Source of the DNA: Chlorella sorokiniana
Taxonomy: Eukaryota; Chlorophyta; Trebouxiophyceae; Chlorellales; Chlorellaceae
Assembly (NCBI GenBank): GCA_025917655.1
Contig: CP084612.1
Location: forward strand, 930,001 to 994,000
Length of the DNA: 64,000 bases
Reading direction: 5' to 3'
The notes under the pieces were generated by a model, which saw only the letters and a program-made list of their open reading frames with translations, had not been told where the DNA came from and searched no databases. Position numbers and translations under genes: made by a program. How positions within the stretch are numbered: position 1 is the first letter of the stretch; each line of letters starts with the position of its first letter. Shown one piece after another: positions 55,166 through 64,000 of this stretch.

Positions 55166-58100
55166 ATGGCGAAACCCAAGTCTGCAAAGAAGGGCCGGGG
55201 CAGGCCCCCACCGCCCGACAGCCCTCTAGCCAGCGACTTAGAGATGCCGGAGGATCAGTTTCATAAGCAGAGGGACAAGCTTGCTCTGGACATTCACGAC
55301 GACGTGTTGAGCGACGACGACTCGCTGGACGAGGAGGAGGTGCTTGGAATGGAGGAGCGCAACTCGGAGGAGGACGACGACTCTGACAGCGAAGACGAGG
55401 ACACCAAGTATGGCCGCCGTGAGTGCTCCAGCATATTGGTTTGAGGCCTGGAAGGCATACTTGTGGCCTGCAGCACTTCAGCCGGGCCGCAGCGCTGCGA
55501 TGGTCACGCATGCAGTCGTGCAGCGGCATGGCCTGGCGCCAACAGCAGCGCGGAAGCAGCCTTCTGCCCAACTGCCTTTGGCCGCTGCCGCGGCAGCAGC
55601 CTTGCTGCGCACCTGCCGGCTGCACACCCGCGCCCCCTGCCCGCCCGTCGCCGCAGTGGCAAAGCAGGCCAAGGCGCTGGAGGCGCGCCTGCGGATCCAG
55701 CAGGGCGAGGAGGAGGGGGGAGGGCGAGGAGGGCGAAGGGGACGGGCAGGGCGCCGGGAGGGACCGCCTGTGGGGGGCGCCAGCAAGCGCTCCTACTACG
55801 GCGCCGACCTGCAGGATCTGGAGGTGGGTGCTGCCGCGGTGCTGGCAGCAGCGCAGCCCTGCGCGCATCTCAGACGCGCGTGCTCCTTGGCACCGCCCCC
55901 GGCCTCGACCGAGGCGGCACAGCTGCGCAGCTTGGTCGGCGGGTGGGCAAGGCCCTCCCCCACGTGATCTCATGTTGCACGCCACTCGTGCCCGCCGCGC
56001 GCAGGGCTCTGAGGAGGAGGAGGACATGGCCGACGAGGAGGAGGAGGCGGTGCGGCTGCAGCGCGAGGCGGCGGCGGCCCTGCGCCCAGAGGACTACGGC
56101 CTGTCGGCAGGCAGCGAGGAGGAGGGCGGCAGCAGCGAGGAGGAGGAGTCGGGTGCGGCGCCCGCCCGGCACGATGCAGAAAGAAAGCGGAGGCTGCCTT
56201 CCTTTCTTTCCCTGCCCAGCTCTCCCCGTTAGGCTCTACTTGCCCGCCCCGCGTGCCTCATAAGCTGGTCCCCTGCGCTGCGCTGCGCTCTTGCTGCAGA
56301 CGAGGAAGGGGAGGCGACGCTGGGGGCTGCGGCGGCTGCGGGGGTGTGGCGGTGGAGCGCGTGGCCAAGGACCTGAGCGGGCTGAGCGCGGAGGAGCGGC
56401 TGGCGGCGGTGCAGCAGGACGCTCCCGAGCTGCTGCAGTTGATCGCGGAGCTGCGGGAGGGCATCACGGAAGTGCGCAGCCGCGTGGGGCCGCTGCTGCA
56501 GGAGGTGAGGCGCCGCTGGCGTGTAAGCGCATCTGTGTATGTGTGGGTGGGAGGGGTGCGGCCCACAGGTGGCTCATCGGGCTGCTGACGAGAGGGCATG
56601 GTCACCCGAGCCACGCCCGCCGGCGCGCTGCTGGCAGATGTGCCTGGGGCCCACTGTCAATCGGGTGTGGCATGATGAAGCCTCCAGCCTGGGGGGGGGG
56701 ACAGCCTGGGACCTCCCCGCCCTGCGCTGCGCTCCCGTGACCGCGTGCCGCTGCATCCCCGTGCCCCCTGCCTCGCCGCCTGGCCCAGGTGCGTGAGGGC
56801 GGCCTGGCGACGGCGGAGGGCGTGTCCTACCTGGAGGCCAAGCACCTGCTGCTGCTGCACTACTGCGCCTCCATCACCCTCTACCTGCTGCTCAAGGCGG
56901 AGGGGCGGCCGGTGCAGGCGCACCCCGTCATCAACAGGCTGGTGGAGATCCGGGCCTACCTGGTGGGCTGCGCCGCCAAGGGGTGCTGTGTGTGTGCGGG
57001 AACATTGCAATGAGGGATGCGTGGGCAGGTGGGGGATGGCGAGGTTAGGGGGCGGGGTGGCTGCCGGTGCACGGGGCAGGGTATGGTGTTGGGGCCTGCC
57101 AGTGCAAGCGGGTGCCCGGGTGCGTGTGCCTGATCGCTGGGAGAAGACCTTCAGTGCGCTTGCATGGTTGGCAGTTGGCTTGCTGGAAGGCTGCGGATGT
57201 GGAAGTTGTTGACACACAGCTGCAGCCGGGGCGAGGCAGGGCGAAACCCTGACGCGGCGGGGCCCTGCGTGCGTTGTGTCCTGCAGGAAAAGATCCGCCC
57301 GATCGACAAGAAGCTGCAGTACCAGATGGACAAGCTGCTCAAGGCGGCAGCCGCAGTCAGGGCCGGCGCTGGCGGCGCAGACGCCGGCGAGGCCGACGGC
57401 GGCGCTGAGGGCGGCGAGGCGGCGGCGGCCGGCGGCGACGATCCCCTGCGTTACGGCCCTCGCCCGATGCGCTGGTCGCCAAGCAAGCAGGTGTGGGGGG
57501 GGTGTGCAGGGCGGCGTGTAGGGTGTCGCCGCCGCGCTCTGCTCCTCACACGCCCCGTGCTGGCTGCCTGCATCGCTGCGCTTGGTGGACGGCCTCTTTG
57601 CTCAGTCACGCCTGTTTGTTTTCCCCTGCCGCTCCCCTCCGCCAGGCTTTGCCGCGGCCGACGGCGGCGGCGACGGCGGCGGCGACGGCGTGTACCGCCC
57701 GCCCCGCCTCAACCCGGTGTCCATGGAGCTGGACGAGGCGGCGGGGAGCTGTCGGCGCGGGAGCGGCGGCAGCTGGTGGCGGCGCAGCGCCGCGCCGCGC
57801 GCAGCGGCCTGGTGCAGGAGCTGGCGGCGGAGGCGGCGGGGGGCGCGAGGAGGCGGCGCGCGGCGGCGGCGGGGCTGGACACGGCGGCGGCGCTGCGGGA
57901 GCGGCAGCGCCTGGCGGCGCGGGAGGATGTGGAGGAGGAGCTGATGGTGAGCTGGCTGGGCTGTGGCGCGTGTACGTGTATGGGGGGGCGAGGTTGGCTG
58001 CTGTGGTTGCGCCCGGCTGGGGCCTGCCAGTGGGTGAGCGTGGGTGGGCGGAGGCGGGGGGCCTGGTGCTGCTGCTAAGCCAGGGGGCTGGCCCTCCTGC

Positions 58101-60027
58101 CGCCGCTGCCTCTCTGCTGCACCCCGCCTCAGCGCATCAACACGCCTGCCCGCCTCCCCTCCGCCTCCCCCTTTCCCTCCAGATCCGCGTGCCGCTGTCC
58201 AAGGAGGAGCGCAAGCGGCTCAAGGCGCACCGCCGCGCGGGCCTGTCGGGCGCCGCCCTGCTGGACGACTTTGCGGACGAGGTGGACGACATTGTGGGCG
58301 ACGGCGCGGGGTCCACCATCGACGCCGTCTTCCGCCGCCACCAGGCCTCGCAAAAGTATGGGGCGGACCTGGCCGCGCAGGTGGGCTGGGCGGGGGCCGC
58401 TGCTGCCCGGGTAGCGCGGTTGCTGGGTGCAGCGCGGCGGGTGCAGGCGGCATTTGCGGCAAGGCGGCGCAGAAGGCGGCGTCCTGTGCTGCCCTCCGCC
58501 AGCCTCTGGCTGGCTGTCCCTGCCTGTGCGGTCCAGACCGACAAGGGGTTGCCTGCATGCGCCGGAAACTCGCGTGTCGGGCGCATCTGCCCTGCGATGC
58601 CCCGTCCCTGTCGAAACTGACGGCTTGCGGTCGCTTGTGTGCGCGCAGGCCCAGGCCGCCGCCAAGAAGGGCGGGCGCTCCGGCGACGCCGACCTGCCTG
58701 CGCGCGAGGCCCTGCACGAGCGCCGCGCCAAGTTCGACTCGGTCCGCGCGCGGCAGCAGGTGCGGCACGGCTGCAGCGGCCTTGGCACTGGCCCTTCCGG
58801 ATGCCCGCGCTGGCGGGCTTGGGTTGGTTGTGTTCAGTGTTCCGTCGCGGCGGGGCCAGAGGCGCGTGCAGCTCAGCTGCTCCCTGCAGGCCGGTAGAAG
58901 GCCGGCCATACAGCGCCCCCTCCCCCTGCCCCCTGTTCTCCCCGGTTATCTCCCCCTCCCCCGACACCCCCTCCCCCCCCCCCCACAGGCTGCGCTGGAT
59001 GAGGATGACGGCGCCCCGAGGAGCTGGGCGGCGGCGGCAGGCGGCGGCAGCGGAGGGAGGACCCCTTCTACCAGGAGGCCAAGGCGGCGGCGGGTGAGTG
59101 GGAGGCGGCGCGCGTGTGTGCTAGCGTGGTGGTGGTGTGGGTGGGTGGGTGGGTGGTGGTGGTGGTGGTGGGTGGAGGGGGGTCTTGGTGCTGGATGCAG
59201 GGTTGGGGGTGGGGTGGGACTCGTTACTCGCCTGCCCGGTGCCAGGGCAGCCACGGCAGGATCCCGCATACAAGGGCGGGTGGTCGTGAAACCGCGTTTG
59301 TCGACCTTCCGCTCATGGTGCTCCCTCTCCCCCTCCCCCCTCCCTCCCGCAGCCTCCAAGAAGGCGCGGCGCAAGGAGGCGCACCAGCACCCCGACACGC
59401 TGCCCCCTGGAGGACCCCACCACCAGCGGGGCGCGCGCCATCACGCGGGGTGCGCGCAGCCGAGCCCACCCCTTGCCTTTTGTGCCCCCTGCACTGCCCT
59501 TTGCTGCAGCGCCGCGGCTGCACGTCTGTGCACGACAGATCGGCTGCCGCCGTGCCTGCGTTGCGCTGGCCCGTGTACTGGCTCTGCCGCTTTTCCTCTG
59601 CGCCCCTCCGTCCCACACACAAAGCTTCCCCCCAAAACACGTTGCCTGCAGATATCGAGAAGAACCGGGGCCTCACCCCGCACCGCCGCAAGGACATCAA
59701 GAACCCGCGCAAGAAGCACAGGTGGGACGGGGGCGGGGGCTGCATGACGGGCCAGCCGCCTCCTGGCGCCCAAGCAGGCAATCGTGTTTGTTCCCGGAGA
59801 GCCTCGCCGCTCTGCGCCCGCTCGACGCCTCGCCCTGCTCCGTCCTCCGCCGCCTGCCTCACCCCCTTCCCTTGCGTCCCCCCTCCTTTGCCCTCCTCCC
59901 AGGGTCAAGTACGCTCAGGCCACGGTGCGGCGCAAGGGCCAGGTGCAGGAGGTGCGCCAGGCGGGGCTCCTACGGCGGCGAGGCCACCGGCATCAAGGCC
60001 CGCGTCTCCAAGTCGGTCAAGCTCTAG
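55166..60027 (+). CDS. U3 snoRNP / SSU processome protein SAS10/UTP3
   Basis: Sas10/Utp3 takes part in 18S rRNA processing in the nucleolus. ATG 55166 begins MAKPKSAKKGRGRPP, then an acidic region (LSDDDSLDEEEVLG, SEEDDDSDSEDED). Later parts: SKRSYYGADLQDLE, EEEDMADEEEEAVRLQRE, LSGLSAEERLAAVQQDAPEL (Sas10/Utp3/C1D domain start, about 56370-56430), ITEVRSRVGPLLQE, VSYLEAKHLLLLHYCASITL, HPVINRLVEIRAYL, EKIRPIDKKLQYQMDKLLKA (57287-57346), RYGPRPMRWSPSKQ, YRPPRLNPVSMELDEA, LSKEERKRLKAHRRAGLSG, EDPFYQEAKAAA, and the Sas10 C-terminal box EKNRGLTPHRRKDIKNPRKK (about 59660-59719) with YGGEATGIKARVSKSVKL at the end (stop 60025-60027). Single-base losses are evident at 57743-57746, 59014-59017, 59403-59407 and 59963-59966. 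Confidence 0.88.
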
Positions 60028-60382
60028 GCGGCGGCGGCAGCAGCCCCTTCTTCCATCCTGGGAAGCACTGGGCCTCGGGCGCCAGACTCTCGTCCCGGAC
60101 CTGCTCCCATCTGCCATGCTCTTTTGCGCTGCTGTTGGCTGCTGTTGTGCGGACCATTGCATGTCTGCTTGCCAAGCTGTTCACACTCAAGAAATGGCAT
60201 GCAGAGAGGATTTTTCTGGGCAAGGGGGCTGGCGATGCAGGCTAGCAGGGCGGCCAGGAAGGAAGCAGCGAGGGACCTCCAGCAGGGCGGCACCCATGGA
60301 AAGCAAGCCTGTGTGCGGTCACCAGTCGTCATCCCTGTCCCGCACCACGCGCCCGCCGCCGCTGCTGCGCCCGTGAAGCGCC
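60028..60382. other. Convergent 3' flanks
   Basis: Lies between the SAS10 stop and the tentative stop of the minus-strand gene at 60383. Nothing coding or repeated was recognised, and no TGTAA on either strand close to a stop. Confidence 0.4.
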
Positions 60383-61887
60383 TCAACGAAGCCTCGGCGC
60401 TGGCAGCGGCGGGGATGTGCCCCCAGCAGGCGCAGCGCCCCTGCGGGCCGCGGGTGTGGAGGTTCCCAGCACCAAAGCTGCGGCCTCGGGCGGCAGGCCC
60501 AGCCGCATCTGCCCCACATTCAGCATGGCGCCCCGCCCCGCCAGCGAGGGCTGCAGGGCGGCGAAGCACGTCGTCGCCCGCGCCGCCGCTCAGCAGCTGG
60601 CGGCAGCGGAAGGCCAGGGCGAGGCCGCTGGCGCTGCCGCAGGTGCAGGCTGCGTCCAGGGCCGGCAGCCCCTCCAGCTCAACGCCCTGCCAGGGCACCG
60701 GGCGCTGCGCAGCGCGGCGCGGCGCGGAGCACACAGGATGAACACACACAATGAAGCGGTGAAAGTAGGCGACGGCTGCACCGTTGCAGGAGTCCCCCTC
60801 GGGGACGTGAGCCCGATAGATTGTCTTGCGGTCCTGGAGCGGCACCCCCCGCCCTCAGCCGCCCACCCACCGCAGGCACATGGCATCCCCTCGGTGCGCT
60901 CAACAAGGAACGTCACCTCGCCGCCGCCGCCGCCAAAGCCGACGAGCGTCATGCGCAGCACGCCCCAGTCTGCGGCAGGGGCGCGGGCTGAGGGTGCCGG
61001 TGAGCGGCGGCAGGCAGTGCCGGGCTGCGGCACCCAGGGCCCTGGCTGCCTGCCGTGGCGCCCGGTGCTGTTGACCGCACGGCGGCGCAACCAAGGCACG
61101 GCCGTCACCTTCGTCGCTGGTGCACTCTCGCCCCGCCACCACCACCTCCCCCATCAGCCCAAACGAGCGGCGGCGCCTGGGGCCGAGCGCCGAGGGTGCA
61201 CAGACCAGGTGGCCTGCGTGGCAGCGGAGCCGCGCAGCGCTGGCCGCAGCGATGGCACCAAGCGGGGTTGCAGCGCTGGCGCATGCACCCGCCAGGCAAG
61301 GCTTGCGCGGCTGCCAGCAGACTGTTGCGCTCACCGGTGACGCTGCCGTTGGGCAGCAGCGCCAGGTAGGCGGTGCCCTGCAGCTCCACCAGCGGCTGCT
61401 CCTCGGGCTGGGGGGAGGGGCTGCGGTGCTCGTCGACGGAAGCAGGCTGGATGCCTCCCCGCCGACAGCTCAGCGGATCATCTTCATCTACTGATTCTCC
61501 TCCATCTGCTGCGACGGCTTCGCTCCCCAGGCCCCCGTCGGCATTGTCTGCTGCCCTGCGCCTCTTGGCGATCCAGCCGCCGCCGCTTGCGGGGGCCGCA
61601 GAGCTGGGTGCTGCCGTGGCTGCCACTGCTGCCGCAGCTGCTGCTTGCGCAGCAGATGGCTGAGGTGCTGCACCACAAACTGGGTCTATGGCCATGGCAT
61701 GGCTGTCTGAGGGACCGCCGGCAGGTGCCAGGTCGCTCTCTGCGCAGCCACCGACAACCAGCGGCAGCTCCACCTCGCTGTAACCAGCCTCGGCGTGTTC
61801 GTCTGCCTTCGTCGGTCTACCTTCACGTTGAATCTGCCAGGCAGACACTTGGAACACGGCCTGGCCGCCCCGCTTGCCCTTGGGCAT
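60383..61887 (-). CDS. Unidentified protein with basic segment
   Basis: I do not recognise a family. The first exon, from ATG 61885-61887, reads MPKGKRGGQAVFQVSAWQIQ, then EVELPLVVGGCAESDLAP, an Ala-rich run, GGGWIAKRRRAADNADGG (possible nuclear signal), an acidic stretch and QGTAYLALLPNGSVTGE, ending at a GTGAGC donor near 61335. Later exon-like pieces are SFGLMGEVVVAGRECTSDE (about 61110-61165), VLRMTLVGFGGGGGEVTFLV (about 60910-60970), ELEGLPALDAACTCGSASG and LNVGQMRLGLPPEAAALVLG with a stop at 60383. The last piece needs a one-base correction near 60570. The glycine-rich VTFLVE segment looks like a beta-structured domain, but that is only an impression. Confidence 0.42.
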
Positions 61888-62527
61888 GATAATTCTTCAG
61901 AAGCGATCACGGTAAGGGAGTGATCAGGAAGGGTACAATCACGGGGAATGATTTCTTGAAGTGCAATTCCTTGTCTTGGAGCTCGGTTTATCACTTACAG
62001 AACGTGCTCGCATGGGCGACAACTCGACAAAGGAACCAAGCCTCCTCATTGTCTCATTGGACCCCCCGCTTCCCACTCATAACTTTTTGGAGTCTTATAG
62101 ATTGGTAGCAGTCCTCCTCGTGCACGTCTGAAGTCTGGGCTGGTTTCAGGGGGTTAGCGTGTGGCGCCTGGCGTGGTCTGCCGCTACTCGATTCAACAAC
62201 TGATCCACGAGGTTACGGGACACATTGCGGCCCGCTGTTCGCAACATTTGCTCGAACCCGTAAGTGGCGTGTCTCAGCGCCGCCCTGCTGCCTCCACCTG
62301 CGTTACTTTGAGCACTATATGGCGGTGCATCTGCGCTGATGCCCTCGAGCCGGCGCTGCATTCCCCTCTGTGCTGCCCCTGCCATATGGCGGCGCCGGCG
62401 CTTTCCCTCCAGGTGCCCGCTCTCTGCCTCGGGTGTTTGCCCCTGCTCCCACGGCCGCAGCGCGCTCCTCTGCTCCCTTACCGCCGCTCCACAGGCGATC
62501 CGCCAGGCTGGGGTACGCAGGCGCCCC
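61888..62527. promoter_or_regulatory. Divergent upstream region
   Basis: Between the minus-strand gene (start 61887) and the ankyrin gene. 61890-62140 is the least GC-rich part of this end of the window. An open stretch at 62161-62262 ends at a perfect GTAAGT donor and could be a 5' exon, but it has no ATG and an in-frame TAG precedes it. Confidence 0.4.
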
Positions 62528-64000
62528 ATGGCCGCCCCCGCCGCTAGCAGCGGCAGCGGCCCGGTCGGCGCGACGGCAAGCGGCTGGCCCCCTGGCGCCG
62601 CCTCGGACTTCCCGACCTGCATGCCGTCGTGGCCAACACCCCCGCCGCCTTCTCCGCCAGCGCCGCGCCCGGCCCCTTCTCCAGTTATCCCTGCGAGCTG
62701 GCGCCGCTGCACCTTGCCGCCGCGCTGGGCCGGGAGGAGTGCATCCGGGCGCTGCTGGACGCGGGTGGGTGCTCGAGGGGCCACAGGAGCCCGCAGCCTG
62801 GGCTGCCCCCTTGTTCACGGCTTGCTGGATTCGAACCCTTGCCCTCGGAGCACAACGGCCCGCGTTCCGAAATGTGCGCCCTGCCCCCGGCATGCGCAGG
62901 CGCCAGCCCCTGCCTGTGGACGCGCCCGCCGTCGCCCGCGCCGCGCGCCGCCGACAGCGACGGCGACGTCGGCAGCGGCGGCGAGGAGGAGGAGGAGTAC
63001 GCTGGGTACGAGGGGGTGTGCAGCTCGCCGCTGTACCAGGCGCTGAAGCAGCAGCTTCCCAACAGCTCCCCCTTCCCCTACACCTTCACCCTGGCCCAGC
63101 TGCTGCTGCGCACGCCCTGCTCCCCGCTCCTGCTGGCCGTGCGCTTTGGCCAGCAGGGCGCAGCCCGCGCCCTGCTGGCCGCCATGCAGCGCGCCGCCGG
63201 TGGCGGCGACGCTCCTGCTGACGGCGGCAGCGACTGCGACCGCGCCAGCAGCACCCATGATTGCAGCTCTAGCAGCAGCGCCAGCACAACTGGCAGCAGC
63301 ACCAGTGGCAGCAGCAGCAGCAGCAGCGACGTCCCCGCCAGCAGCGCCGCCACCCTGGCGCTGCACCTGGATGCCGCGCTGGCGGTGTGGCCGGCTGCCA
63401 GCGAGCCGGCGCTGCCGCTGCTGCAGTGCCTGCTGGCCGCGGGGCGGCGCCCACCCGCTGCGCCGCCTGCTGCCCGCGGTGCTGGCGCGGTACCAAAACT
63501 GCAGGTGGGCGCCTTGCAATGCTGCAGCAGTGTCATGGGTGGCCTGTGTCGTTTCTGCGCGCGCAGGGGAAGGGAGGAACCCTGAAGCATTCCTTTGTCG
63601 CTTCTTTGTCACAACTGCAGCGCCGCCAGCCCCATGGCCGAGAAGCTGCGGGGGGCCTGCAGGAGGTGCTGCGGCACGTCCTGCCCGCTGTCGAGGAGGG
63701 GCCTGGGGGCCCGGGCAGCGACGGCGACGTGAGGCGGGTGGAAAGCGTGCCCACAGCAGCAGCCGAGGCGCGCATGCACTGGAGGGCCGGCCTGCCGCCG
63801 CCAAACACAGCCGCTCTGCACCAGCTGCTGTACGCTGCGGTGGCCTGCCGCGACGCGCAGCGCTGCACGCCCGTCCTGGCCGCGCTGGAGGCGAGCTGCG
63901 GCAGCCCGTGGCGCGACGCCGCCGCCAACTGCGCGCTGCTGACGGCCGCCGCCGCGCACGACTGCGGCGGGGTGGTGGCGGCGCTGCTGGCGCTGCCGCC
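62528..64000 (+). CDS. Ankyrin-repeat protein (3' partial)
   Basis: From ATG 62528 (MAAPAASSGSGPVGA), after a probable one-base slip near 62565, the frame reads WRRLGLPDLHAVVANTPAAF and an ankyrin repeat, CELAPLHLAAALGREECIRA then LLDAGA, split by an intron (about 62764-62898). Next come an acidic EEEEEY patch, VCSSPLYQALKQQLP, and a second ankyrin-like unit CSPLLLAVRFGQQGAARALL (about 63119-63178). After that there is a Ser-rich linker (SSSSSASTTGSSTSGSSSSS) and ATLALHLDAALAVW. The last visible exon (from about 63621) has ALHQLLYAAVACRDAQRCTP and NCALLTAAAAHDCGGVVAAL, again ankyrin-like, and runs off the window. Ankyrin arrays bind proteins; no catalytic domain is visible so far. The true start may lie further upstream. 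Confidence 0.65.

Noticed and set aside
62161-62262. First exon of the ankyrin gene starting at 62161
   Set aside because: The first codon is GTG, an in-frame TAG lies just upstream and no ATG is present; it may be a non-coding or misread 5' exon.
62827-62837. Perfect tRNA B-box sequence (minus strand GGTTCGAATCC)
   Set aside because: The flanking bases do not pair as a T-stem, no matching acceptor stem or A-box is visible, and it lies in an intron of the ankyrin gene.

Overview
The window reads as nuclear DNA of a green alga, most likely a Chlorella-like trebouxiophyte. The base composition is very GC-rich. Genes are broken by many short GT-AG introns (about 100-250 nt) rich in CA/GT and G runs, and several 3' flanks carry the TGTAA poly(A) signal typical of chlorophytes. 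The gene content is eukaryotic: SPT4, SAS10/UTP3, S6K, ISCA2, a full-size ABCA transporter, a plant-type NDB dehydrogenase and a Raf-like kinase. No prokaryotic operons, CRISPR arrays, rRNA, convincing tRNA or transposons were seen.

Layout. 1-1881 (+): 3' part of a mut-7/EXD3-like exonuclease with a Mut7-C domain. 3260-5268 (-): unidentified multi-exon gene. 6420-18353 (-): ABCA transporter with two TMD-NBD halves over about 12 kb. 19004-20191 (+): ISCA2-like Fe-S assembly protein. 20965-26509 (+): EF-hand type II NAD(P)H dehydrogenase. 27226-30620 (+): apparent in-frame chimera of a divergent SF3B1 fragment with a Raf-like kinase. 31579-33474 (+): secreted cystatin-like protein. 34033-36497 (+): coiled-coil protein. 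36759-37585 (+): bacterial-type HIT protein. 37903-38908 (+): unidentified gene. 39687-40394 (-): SPT4. 40656-43752 (+): RluA-type pseudouridine synthase with a Zn-finger-like N-terminus. 44304-50400 (-): secreted Kazal-GH9 protein with a degenerate catalytic motif. 51242-54763 (-): S6K-like AGC kinase. 55166-60027 (+): SAS10/UTP3. 60383-61887 (-): unidentified gene. 62528-64000 (+): start of an ankyrin-repeat protein.

The genes do not form one pathway. Local links are divergent pairs that may share promoters (ABCA/ISCA2, SPT4/pseudouridine synthase, S6K/SAS10), two mitochondrial genes side by side (ISCA2 and NDB), and two secreted proteins with protease-inhibitor modules (cystatin and Kazal-GH9). 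The strongest candidates for novelty are the SF3B1-kinase chimera and the Kazal-GH9 protein that has lost its catalytic DAGD motif.

A technical feature pervades the window. In almost every conserved gene the reading frame slips by exactly one missing base at a short G or C run. In ISCA2, adding one base makes all splice phases fit. These look like assembly homopolymer errors, not pseudogenes, and gene models need frame correction. Exon limits below were read by eye from splice motifs, phase and protein similarity; identities are visual judgements.
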